Below are positions 1-7,982 of a stretch of DNA of 64,000 nt, piece by piece (positions within the stretch are counted from its first letter, which is position 1; each line of letters begins with the position of its first letter). Both the position numbers and the translations under genes were made by a program. Where the stretch lies: NCBI RefSeq assembly GCF_002094855.1, contig NZ_ARYN01000001.1:62001-126000 (forward strand), read 5' to 3'. The notes beneath the pieces were generated by a model. That model was not told where the DNA came from. It saw only the letters and a program-made list of their open reading frames with translations, and did no database searches. Source of the stretch: Zunongwangia atlantica 22II14-10F7. GTDB taxonomy: Bacteria > Bacteroidota > Bacteroidia > Flavobacteriales > Flavobacteriaceae.

Positions 1-2673
1 AATAAGCGTTGGCGTATAACCAACATTACTATTGCTCCATAAAGTTTGCACGTCTTTATAAAGTGGCGCCACCGGGATATTATGTTCTATCCCTGTATGA
101 CCATCTACGATCATATTCATGTTATGGAAAAATGTACTACCACCTTCTGGAACTACATTCATATCCAACTCACGCGCCGCCTGCAAAATTTGCTGGCGTT
201 GCTCACGTCTTGGCTGGTTGTAACTTTTTACTGAAAATGCACCAAAGGCCTTAGTTCTTCTTAAAGCCGATCTTGCATCGTCAAGATTATTGATCACCGC
301 TTTAAAATCACCATCGGCGCCATAAAGAATGATTCCTGTAGAGTACAATCTTGGCCCTACCATTTCGCCGCTTTTAATTAATTCTGAAATGCCAAAAACG
401 GTTTCACTTAATGCTGAAGGATCGTGAGCGGTGGTCACTCCAAATGCTAAGTTTGCATAAGATGGCCAGTGTTTTTTAGGCGTTAATCCATATCTAAAAG
501 CACCAATATGGGCATGAACATCGATCATTCCCGGCATAATAGTTTTTCCTGAAGCATCGTAAACCTTAGCCGAATTCGGGATCTTTACCTCGCCGGCAGC
601 GCCCATAGCTTTGATCTTATTATTTTCGATAAGAATGCTTCCGTTTTCGATTACTTCCTCATCCTCGTTCATGGTAATGATTCGAGCATTGGTAAAAGCG
701 ATCAAACCGCCTGGCGTATCGGTTTCGATTTCTAAACCTATTTTTGTTCCTTTTTCGGTCATTTCAGGAATTTCTTCCGGAGAATCCTCTAGAAAAGTAA
801 AGCGTTGAGAAACTTCATTGGTGAAATATTCATCTCCCAGGGTCCAATGCACTTTTTTGCTATCGGCAGACCAGTGTAAATTTATCCCTGCATCTTTTGC
901 AATTTGGGTAACCGGTACTGTTTTGGTATTTGGATCTAGATCTATGGTTTGCCCAGTATGCGGAAGCGGAGCTAAATAAACTTTGTGAAGGTTGCTAAAA
1001 ACGATCCATTTGCCATCTGGGCTTGGCAGTAAACGATTTGCATACTTGGAGTTTACTAAAGTTTTCTCATCATTTCCGCTAAGATCGATACTTTTTAAGC
1101 CCTTGCTTAAACCACCCATATAATAACCGCCGGTTTGAAAAATGATGCGAGTATCGTCATGATTAAACATGGCAAAATCACCACCTTTATAAATTCGTTT
1201 GGCGTCACTGCCATTAGCTTTCATCAAATAGATTCCCGGTTCTTTAGTGAAAGTTTGTCCCTGGTCGCTGTTCCCGAGATCTTTATGGTAAACGATAATT
1301 TCACCGTTATGAGAATATGATGGATTACGGTAAATTCCTTTTTCTTTAGTTAAAGTTTCAGTAGTGCCACCACTTAATGCTACTTTTTTAATGCTACCCA
1401 GTTTTTCATCATCCCAGGTTACATAAACGATACTTTTACCGTCTGGAGAAAAGTCAGGTTCAAACTCAAAATCGGTTGCATCAGTGATTCTTTTTGGCTT
1501 TCCGTTAGGTAAGCTTTTTTTCCAAAGATATCCAACCGCATTAAACACCAAAGTTTTACCATCTGGCGAGGTAGTCGCGTGACGAATAACTTTTGGGCTG
1601 AATTTTTCAGTATACACCTGCTGTTCAGATCTTACGGTTTCAGCAATATCGATCTTCGCGTTTACTTCAAACGGAATCTCATTAACTTCAGTAGTTTCAA
1701 TATTAGCGCGCTTAATTTTTCCGTTGCTCCAAAATACCAGCTCTTTGTTATTCGGCATCCAACTAAATCCCGGGTACACACCAAAGATCGCCCAGGCTTC
1801 CTGCTGGTCTTTGCTAAGATTGTCGTAAACCGGCCATTCTTCTCCGGTTTCCAGATCCTGAATAAATAAAACCGACTTCGTTCTAACTCTACGAACAAAC
1901 GCAAGTTTCTTACCATCTGGAGAAACCTGCGGGCGAGCAGCACCACCAGGACCACCGGTAATTGTTATGGTTTCGCCATCCTCAAAACTGTATCGTTTAA
2001 TCACATAGATCTGTTTGTTTGGATCTTTGTTGTACTGAAACATACCGCCCGGATACATATCTTCACTGTAATACAGATATTTCCCGTCTAGCGAAGTGCT
2101 TGGCTCGTTAACATCCTGCTGGTCATTTTTTCTTTTGGTAAGTTGAAGTCCGGATTTTCCTGCGATGTGATATTGCCACATTTCACCGGCACCTAAAGAT
2201 CGGGTAGAGGTAAAGTGTTTACGGGCAACAATGCTGTTTCCGTCGGCTGTCCACACGGCATTATTCAGCAGTCTAAAATCTTCGCTGGTTAGTTCCCAGG
2301 CATTATCACCATTGGCATCCATAATCCAGATATTATCGCCACCACCGGCATCACTGGTAAATGAAATTTTGGATCCATCTGGGCTAAATCTTGGCTGAAC
2401 TTCATAAGCCATTCCGCTACGAAGCGCCTTAGCCTTTCCGCCAGAAATTGGCATGGTGTAAATATCTCCTAAAAGGTCAAAAACAATGGTTTTTCCATCG
2501 GGACTCACATCCAGGTTCATCCATGTACCTTCGGTAGTGTTTAAATCGACAGTTTTTACCGGAACATCATTCGGATAAGGATTAGAAACATTCCATTTGT
2601 CCTGTTTTTCCTGGGCAAAAACCGCGAAATTCGTTAAAAAAATAAATAAAGTGAAGATCGAGTTTCGAAGCAT
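1..2673 (-). CDS. TolB-like beta-propeller amidohydrolase (3' end outside window)
   Basis: The reading frame is open from an ATG at 2673 to the left window edge, 891 codons, so the C-terminus is missing. It begins with a signal peptide (MLRNSIFTLF... ending FAVFAQ), followed by many WD40/TolB-like propeller blades of the type SPDG-K-I-F (for example near residues 52 and 90). Around residue 715-722 comes an amidohydrolase metal-binding motif (PGMIDVHAHIG). This is the known layout of exported Bacteroidota amidohydrolases with an N-terminal PD40 propeller. The substrate cannot be told from sequence; a peptidase- or cyclic-amide-type hydrolase is possible. It diverges from the DinB-like gene at 2800. 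Confidence 0.85.
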   Translation of the reverse strand, partial: MLRNSIFTLFIFLTNFAVFAQEKQDKWNVSNPYPNDVPVKTVDLNTTEGTWMNLDVSPDGKTIVFDLLGDIYTMPISGGKAKALRSGMAYEVQPRFSPDGSKISFTSDAGGGDNIWIMDANGDNAWELTSEDFRLLNNAVWTADGNSIVARKHFTSTRSLGAGEMWQYHIAGKSGLQLTKRKNDQQDVNEPSTSLDGKYLYYSEDMYPGGMFQYNKDPNKQIYVIKRYSFEDGETITITGGPGGAARPQVSPDGKKLAFVRRVRTKSVLFIQDLETGEEWPVYDNLSKDQQEAWAIFGVYPGFSWMPNNKELVFWSNGKIKRANIETTEVNEIPFEVNAKIDIAETVRSEQQVYTEKFSPKVIRHATTSPDGKTLVFNAVGYLWKKSLPNGKPKRITDATDFEFEPDFSPDGKSIVYVTWDDEKLGSIKKVALSGGTTETLTKEKGIYRNPSYSHNGEIIVYHKDLGNSDQGQTFTKEPGIYLMKANGSDAKRIYKGGDFAMFNHDDTRIIFQTGGYYMGGLSKGLKSIDLSGNDEKTLVNSKYANRLLPSPDGKWIVFSNLHKVYLAPLPHTGQTIDLDPNTKTVPVTQIAKDAGINLHWSADSKKVHWTLGDEYFTNEVSQRFTFLEDSPEEIPEMTEKGTKIGLEIETDTPGGLIAFTNARIITMNEDEEVIENGSILIENNKIKAMGAAGEVKIPNSAKVYDASGKTIMPGMIDVHAHIGAFRYGLTPKKHWPSYANLAFGVTTAHDPSALSETVFGISELIKSGEMVGPRLYSTGIILYGADGDFKAVINNLDDARSALRRTKAFGAFSVKSYNQPRREQRQQILQAARELDMNVVPEGGSTFFHNMNMIVDGHTGIEHNIPVAPLYKDVQTLWSNSNVGYTPTLI

Positions 2674-2799
2674 AGTATTGTGTTTATTCTATAAATTGAA
2701 GTTTGATATTTGAGGTTTTAGACTCAATTTTTAATTAGCTAAAGATAATATTTCTTTTATTTTGTAAGTTCACTTTATAACTTCCATAAGATATTTTAT

Positions 2800-3309
2800 A
2801 TGAATACTGAAAAATTGCCAGAAGTTTGGTTACGTGGGCCGCTTCCCGAAACTCCTTTATTGTTGCAACCGGCTGCGCATGCACTTTTGCAGTCTAAAGA
2901 AGAGGTTTTTAAGTATACTGAAGATTTTCCTGAAGCATTACTGTGGAAGAAACCTGCCGGAAGAGCAAGCGTTGGCTTTCATTTGCAGCATATTACCGGA
3001 GTTTTAGATCGCATGCTCACTTATGCTAAAGGAAAAGCACTTTCTGAAAAGCAATTTGAATATCTACGGAATGAAGGTCTGGAAAATAGTGAACTGAAAA
3101 TCGATAATTTGAGCCATAATTTTTCTGTAAAAGTAAATGAAGCTTTGGCGATATTTAAAAGTACCCCTGAAGCAATTCTAACCGAAAAGCGTTTTGTAGG
3201 TAGAAAACAATTACCCTCTAGCGTGATCGGATTGTACTTTCATGCCGCAGAACATAGCCAAAGGCATATTGGGCAAATGCTGGTAACGATAAGTGTGTTG
3301 AAAGAGTGA
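2800..3309 (+). CDS. DinB-family putative metal-dependent hydrolase
   Basis: The 169-residue protein looks like a four-helix DinB/YfiT-type protein. Candidate metal ligands are His61/His64 (GFHLQHITG) and a C-terminal cluster His148, His152, His156 (FHAAEHSQRHIGQ), the usual DinB_2 arrangement. Family members are often thiol-dependent transferases or stress proteins, but the exact reaction is unknown. It is a single gene, divergent from the amidohydrolase, with a 126-base AT-rich gap that should contain both promoters. The ATG at 2800 is the first in frame and fits family length. Confidence 0.8.
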   Translation: MNTEKLPEVWLRGPLPETPLLLQPAAHALLQSKEEVFKYTEDFPEALLWKKPAGRASVGFHLQHITGVLDRMLTYAKGKALSEKQFEYLRNEGLENSELKIDNLSHNFSVKVNEALAIFKSTPEAILTEKRFVGRKQLPSSVIGLYFHAAEHSQRHIGQMLVTISVLKE

Positions 3310-3430
3310 TGATAAAAAGTAAAAAATACTACTACGCTTCATTAAAACTTGCTTTTATTGTTAAAACCGACTAATTTTAGATATAATCTATTGGAAATCA
3401 TTTTCCTATTCATCTTAAAAAATATCATCA

Positions 3431-3919
3431 ATGCTTAGAAAATTATCTATTGTTTTTGCTATCCTTATTTCGGTTTTTATTATTTCGTGTGATAAGAAAG
3501 ACGAAATTTCACTAGTTGAATTCACTGAAGAAATTTTACCAAATGAGGAAATTACTGAGCTTACCATTAATAATGGGCATGCCGTGGTAATATCTGGTGG
3601 CGGAAATGAATATATGGTAAATCTTGTGAATAGAGCAGAGATGTTAGATTTAGTTAGTGCAGTTCAAACAACCAATGTTGGTGTAGACATTATTTATTCA
3701 AACACAGTCGATGCAGGTTTTGGCCTTTATGTTTGGCAATTGTTTTCATGGGTATTAATATTTTTTATACCAATTCATTTTGTGCTGCTTATTATAGCTC
3801 TAATAAAAATTATAAGATCTACAGTAGCTATGAACGAAAAGATACTTTACGCACTAATTAGCATTTTCTTTCCATTCTTTGGTTCGATAATTTACTTTGC
3901 CGTAGGGAAGAAAGCCTAA
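3431..3919 (+). CDS. small membrane-anchored lipoprotein with FtsH-ext-like segment
   Basis: This 162-residue protein has a lipoprotein signal peptide (lipobox VFIISC, Cys20). An exported part of about 70 residues (EFTEEILPNEEITELTI...) is faintly like the periplasmic domain at the N-terminus of FtsH proteases. Two hydrophobic helices follow at about 101-125 and 138-158, the second (FFPFFGSIIYFAVGKK) typical of PLDc_N/YidH-type small membrane domains. No ATPase or protease part is present. Function unknown; a modulator of a membrane protein would be speculation. It ends 69 bases before the convergent dehydratase gene. Confidence 0.6.
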   Translation: MLRKLSIVFAILISVFIISCDKKDEISLVEFTEEILPNEEITELTINNGHAVVISGGGNEYMVNLVNRAEMLDLVSAVQTTNVGVDIIYSNTVDAGFGLYVWQLFSWVLIFFIPIHFVLLIIALIKIIRSTVAMNEKILYALISIFFPFFGSIIYFAVGKKA

Positions 3920-3988
3920 GCTTATGCGAGATTGTAGCTTTTAAAACCGTTTTATTTTATTTTAAACCGTGAAGTTAAGGTGTAAAAC

Positions 3989-4939
3989 CTAAAACAATTC
4001 CGCCAGCTTTCCTAAATCTACATTTCCACCTGAAATTATTAAGCCAATTTGCTTGTTTTTAAATTTAGCGGGCTCTTTTAAAATAGCTGCTAAAGCAACA
4101 GCGCTAGATGGTTCTACAACAATTTTCATACGTTCCCAGATCAATTTTAGTGCATTTTTGATCTCTTCTTCTGTAACCCGAATAATTTCTTGGACGTGTT
4201 TTTGAATAATAGGAAAGTTTTGGTCGCCAAGTTTCGTTTTTAGTCCGTCTGCTATGGTATTTGTACTCTCGTTCGTTTCAATTTTTCCTGAAATTAAAGA
4301 GCGATACGCGTCGTCTACTTCAAAAGGTTCTGCGCCTATAGTTTTAGTGCTTTCAGAAAATAAACTCACTGCAAGAGCAGTCCCGGCTATAAGTCCGCCG
4401 CCACCAACAGGAGTAATTACAATATCAAGATAGGGCTTTTTTTGAAGCAATTCTAAAGCCGCAGTTCCTTGTCCTAAGATCACTTCGATGTCATTAGAAG
4501 GATGCACAAATGTGGCTCCTTTTTCATCTACGATCTTTTGGGCAGTTTCTTCCCGGTCTTTTAAAGTAGGTGGACATTCTGTAATTTTCCCACCGTAGGT
4601 TTTTACAGCATCTTTTTTTACCTGCGGAGCGCTAGACGGCATCACGATATAAGCCGGAACTTCCAAGCTTTTTGCGGCAAGTGATAAGGCTTGTGCAAAA
4701 TTACCGGAAGAATGCGTTACTACCCCTTTTTGCTGCTCTTCTTTACTCAGTTGTAAGATCGCATTGGTAGCACCACGCATTTTAAAAGCGCCCATTTTTT
4801 GGAAATTCTCGCATTTAAAAAAGATAGAACAGCCTGCGATTTCATTAGTTAAGGCTGAGCTTAAAATTGGCGTTTCATGAATGTATGGTTTAATACGTTC
4901 GTGAACCTGTGCTAATCTTTCTTTGGTAAAAACTTCCAT
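3989..4939 (-). CDS. PLP-dependent threonine/serine dehydratase (or serine racemase)
   Basis: This 316-residue fold-type II PLP enzyme should deaminate threonine or serine to a 2-oxo acid. The Schiff-base lysine is Lys53 in GAFKMRGA, the substrate loop is HSSGN (76-80) and the phosphate-binding glycine loop is VGGGGL (178-183). There is no C-terminal ACT regulatory domain, so it resembles the catabolic TdcB/serine-racemase group rather than biosynthetic IlvA. It is last in a minus-strand run after acyl-CoA dehydrogenase, hydroxyacid dehydrogenase and the universal stress protein. A strong hairpin lies just upstream of its start codon. Confidence 0.85.
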   Translation of the reverse strand: MEVFTKERLAQVHERIKPYIHETPILSSALTNEIAGCSIFFKCENFQKMGAFKMRGATNAILQLSKEEQQKGVVTHSSGNFAQALSLAAKSLEVPAYIVMPSSAPQVKKDAVKTYGGKITECPPTLKDREETAQKIVDEKGATFVHPSNDIEVILGQGTAALELLQKKPYLDIVITPVGGGGLIAGTALAVSLFSESTKTIGAEPFEVDDAYRSLISGKIETNESTNTIADGLKTKLGDQNFPIIQKHVQEIIRVTEEEIKNALKLIWERMKIVVEPSSAVALAAILKEPAKFKNKQIGLIISGGNVDLGKLAELF

Positions 4940-4949
4940 AAAAACAAAT

Positions 4950-4983
4950 GCTGAAATTGGTTCGAAAAATAACCAATTTCAGC
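4950..4983 (-). terminator. hairpin upstream of the dehydratase start codon
   Basis: A perfect 13-bp stem (4950-4962 with 4971-4983) with an 8-base loop sits between the universal stress protein gene and the dehydratase. Read on the minus strand it is followed by ATTTGTTTTTATG, so a T-rich tract runs straight into the next start codon. It could be a partial terminator that lowers expression of the dehydratase, or a structure acting on its translation. Confidence 0.5.
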
Positions 4984-5011
4984 AGTAGTAAAAAAAGTTT
5001 TGATTGAATTA

Positions 5012-5455
5012 TTACTCTTTAATAGGAACAGTAAAAACCGGAATCTTTGATTGCTTTAAAATTTCCATAGAAACATTTTCAGCAAAAAGATCATGAAAAA
5101 ATCCGTGTTTATGAGTTCCTACGATCATCATATCGGTGTTAAGTTTTTTGGCTTCTTCTAAAAGTGTTTCAACCGTAGAACCCTGAATGAGCAATGCTTC
5201 AGATTCGATATTATTTTCGATAAAAGAATCACATAATTGCTGCAACATTCGATGTTCCTGCCTAAATTCTTCAGCCTTTGTATCTCGAATATATTTTGGG
5301 CCAACTTCATATCCCACAAAATCTGGATCTGGATCTGCAACATGAACCAGCCATATTTTCGCTTCAAACTTTTCAGCAAAACTTTCAGCATAAGTCAGCA
5401 TTTCGCCAACAGCTTCATTAAAATCTACGGCTACTAAGATGTTTTTGATGAGCAT
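5012..5455 (-). CDS. universal stress protein UspA family
   Basis: This is a 147-residue single-domain Usp protein. It starts with the typical beta-strand and acidic residue (ILVAVDFNEA) and ends with VGTHKHGFFHDLFAENVS followed by KIPVFTVP. The nucleotide-loop glycines of the G-x2-G-x9-G-S/T motif are only partly kept: the third glycine position is Glu/Asn, so ATP binding is uncertain. It lies 12 bases downstream of the hydroxyacid dehydrogenase gene and is probably cotranscribed. Confidence 0.85.
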   Translation of the reverse strand: MLIKNILVAVDFNEAVGEMLTYAESFAEKFEAKIWLVHVADPDPDFVGYEVGPKYIRDTKAEEFRQEHRMLQQLCDSFIENNIESEALLIQGSTVETLLEEAKKLNTDMMIVGTHKHGFFHDLFAENVSMEILKQSKIPVFTVPIKE

Positions 5456-5467
5456 AATTTTCGATAA

Positions 5468-6397
5468 TTAATAACCTCGATCTTGTTCTACCAGGTTTTT
5501 AAGTTCTTCATCGTCTTGAAAACGTTCGTAATTCTCTACGATTTGCGGTACAACAGATTCGGCTTCGGTTAAACTTGCGGTATGCGGAGTGATACTTATT
5601 CTTTCGTGTTTCCAAAAAGCATGATCTTCTGGTAAAGGTTCTTCTTTAAAAACATCTAAAGCCGCACCGGCCAGATGACCGCTATCGATCATCTCGATAA
5701 GATCGTTCTCTTCCAGATGTTCACCACGACCAACATTGATCAAGTAAGCACCTTTTGGTAATTTTTCGAATAATTCTTTATTTAAAATTCCGTTTGTTTC
5801 TTCGGTTAAAGGAAGCAAGCAAATCAAAATTTCAGATTCCTGAAGAAAATCATCTAAACTATTATCGCCATAATATGAGGTGATATCTTCACAGTCTTTT
5901 TCTGTACGAGACCATCCTGATACTTTAAAGTTATTTTTCGCTAAAAGCTGTGCTGTAGCGGTACCAATAACACCCATTCCCATAACGCCAATTTTCATGT
6001 CGCTGTTTCGGCAATATTTTAAAACATTCCAATTGCTATCTTTTTCCTGGTGTTTATATGCTGAAAGATGACGTGTGTGATTCATTACCAGGGCTAAAAC
6101 AAACTCGCTTAGATCACTGGTTAATTGTTCGTCTACCACTCTTGTGATCTTTACACCTTCCGGGAATTCTGGGTCTGAGGTGATATGATCTACACCGGCA
6201 CCCATCGAGGCAACTACTTTTAAATTAGGGTAGTTTTTAAAGAGTCCGCGTGGATGCTTCCAGGTTATGGCAAACTCTACTTCTTCGGTATCATGATCTT
6301 CGGGGTAAACATAAACATTCATTCCCGGATGCTGACTTTTAAGGGTTTCTACCCATTGGGATACGTCTCTTCCGGGAGCTACAACTAATACTGACAT
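5468..6397 (-). CDS. D-2-hydroxyacid dehydrogenase, glyoxylate/hydroxypyruvate reductase type
   Basis: A 309-residue NAD(P)-dependent dehydrogenase of the GhrA-like group. The Rossmann motif is GMGVIG at 140-145. The catalytic Arg is in the NVGRGEHL segment, Glu in KEEPLPEDHAFW, and His in ISITPHTAS. The likely role is reduction of glyoxylate or hydroxypyruvate (or another 2-oxo acid) in the cytoplasm. It sits between an acyl-CoA dehydrogenase (54 bases upstream) and the Usp gene, which suggests an operon for organic or amino acid breakdown, but the substrate is not fixed by sequence. Confidence 0.85.
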   Translation of the reverse strand: MSVLVVAPGRDVSQWVETLKSQHPGMNVYVYPEDHDTEEVEFAITWKHPRGLFKNYPNLKVVASMGAGVDHITSDPEFPEGVKITRVVDEQLTSDLSEFVLALVMNHTRHLSAYKHQEKDSNWNVLKYCRNSDMKIGVMGMGVIGTATAQLLAKNNFKVSGWSRTEKDCEDITSYYGDNSLDDFLQESEILICLLPLTEETNGILNKELFEKLPKGAYLINVGRGEHLEENDLIEMIDSGHLAGAALDVFKEEPLPEDHAFWKHERISITPHTASLTEAESVVPQIVENYERFQDDEELKNLVEQDRGY

Positions 6398-6451
6398 TTA
6401 ATTCTAATTTTTCTTCCCCTCTTGGGGATTTGATTTTTAATTTGATTTTGG

Positions 6452-7816
6452 TTAGCTAACAAAAGCACTATAACCGGTAATGGCTCTACCAACAATTAAA
6501 GAGTTTATTTCTTTGGTTCCTTCGTAACTGTAAATCGCTTCGGCATCTGCTACAAAACGGGCAACATCGTGTTCCAATAAAATTCCATTACCGCCCATAA
6601 CTTCGCGGGCACGGCTTACTACATCACGCATACGCATACTGCAATACACTTTGGCTAAAGAAGCATGCTCGTCTGTAAGCATATCCTGATCTTGCATTTC
6701 AGAAAGTCTAAAACATAAGGTTTGCATCGAGGTAAGATTAGAAACCATTTCTACCAAATGATTTTGCACTAATTGATACGAAGCAATTGGTCGGCCAAAT
6801 TGTTCTCTTTTACGAGTATATTTTAAAGCACTTTCGTAAGCGCCACGGGCACAGCCTACTGCTTGCCAGGCAACACCGGCACGCGTCATTCGTAATACAT
6901 TTGCGGTATCTTTAAAGGAATTGGCGTTTTGTAATCTATCGCTTTCTGCAACTTTACAATCGGTAAGCGTGATAATGGCATTTTGTACAATACGAAGTGC
7001 CATTTTATCTTCCATTTTTTCGGCTTTAAAACCGGGATTGTCTTTTTCTACTAAGAAGCCTTTTACCTGGTTGCTGTCTACATCTCTTGCCCAAATAATG
7101 ATCACATCGGCAAAAGTGGCATTACCAATCCATTTCTTTTGCCCATTTAAGATCCAGTTTTCGCCATCAAATTTACAGGTAGTTTCCAATCCGCCGGCAA
7201 CACCAGATCCTACATTGGGTTCGGTTAAACCAAAAGCACCGATCTTCTCTAATTTTTGCATCTGCGGAAGCCATTTTTGCTTTTGTTCTTCACTACCGCA
7301 TAAGTAAATAGAGCCCATGGCCAAGCCGCTGTGTACACCAAAAAAAGTTGAGGTAGAAACATCTACTCTCGCAATTTCCTGGGCAATGATCCCTTCCATT
7401 AAAAATGGAAGATTAGGGCAGCCATAACCTTCGTAAGGAATCCCGGCAATATTTAGTTTTTTGAACTTTTCTATAATTTCGAACGGGAATTTTGCACGAT
7501 TCCAGTGGTCATTAATTAATGGGCGAATCTCGTCTTCCATAAGATTGCGAACTTTCATTTGAAGTTCGCGCTGTTCTTCGGTAAGCTTGTAATCCAAATT
7601 GTAAAAATCTCCATCTATAGGAGGGAGGTCACTTTGTGACTTTTTACGCTTTGTTTTTAACATTTTCATGAGTCCGGCAAGCTGGCGCTCATCTAATTTA
7701 CCTAAAGTCTTCATGGCTTCAGATAGATCGATTTGTTTGTTGATTTTTGCCAGTTGATCCATATCAACAGACTTTAACAGGTTTACCGTGTTTCTTACTT
7801 TCTTGAAAAAAGACAT
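6452..7816 (-). CDS. acyl-CoA dehydrogenase, glutaryl-CoA dehydrogenase-like
   Basis: A 454-residue FAD flavoprotein of the acyl-CoA dehydrogenase superfamily. After an unusual basic, helical N-terminal extension of about 70 residues (LKTKRKKSQSDLPP) come the usual N-terminal helical, central beta (GAFGLTEPNVGSG) and C-terminal domains. The presumed catalytic Glu lies in SYEGTKEINSLIVGRAITG, a tail closest to glutaryl-CoA dehydrogenases. Electron acceptor would be an electron-transfer flavoprotein encoded elsewhere. First gene of the minus-strand run that ends with the dehydratase. Confidence 0.85.
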   Translation of the reverse strand: MSFFKKVRNTVNLLKSVDMDQLAKINKQIDLSEAMKTLGKLDERQLAGLMKMLKTKRKKSQSDLPPIDGDFYNLDYKLTEEQRELQMKVRNLMEDEIRPLINDHWNRAKFPFEIIEKFKKLNIAGIPYEGYGCPNLPFLMEGIIAQEIARVDVSTSTFFGVHSGLAMGSIYLCGSEEQKQKWLPQMQKLEKIGAFGLTEPNVGSGVAGGLETTCKFDGENWILNGQKKWIGNATFADVIIIWARDVDSNQVKGFLVEKDNPGFKAEKMEDKMALRIVQNAIITLTDCKVAESDRLQNANSFKDTANVLRMTRAGVAWQAVGCARGAYESALKYTRKREQFGRPIASYQLVQNHLVEMVSNLTSMQTLCFRLSEMQDQDMLTDEHASLAKVYCSMRMRDVVSRAREVMGGNGILLEHDVARFVADAEAIYSYEGTKEINSLIVGRAITGYSAFVS

Positions 7817-7932
7817 GGGATTGCTTTTGTTATAATCCTCAATTTAAGGATTAAAAAGCCCCGCCGCTGTTAAGGAATTCCGAAGAAAAAGATAAAATCG
7901 AAAAGGATTTAGTGATATTCTAAACAACAAAC

Positions 7933-7960
7933 AAATCTCCTGAAGTTAATCAGGAGATTT
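7933..7960. terminator. hairpin terminator after the DUF3857 gene
   Basis: An 11-bp perfect stem (7933-7943 with 7950-7960) with loop AGTTAA lies just past the stop codon of the minus-strand DUF3857 gene. Minus-strand reading is followed by GTTTGTTGTTT, a weak T-tract. Confidence 0.6.
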
Positions 7961-7982
7961 TAGATGTTTTAAGGCTCAATTT

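Noticed and set aside
1579-1955. Medium ORFs of about 96 codons on both strands within the first gene
   Set aside because: They lie inside the continuous amidohydrolase frame (1-2673, minus), have no domain and no promoter.
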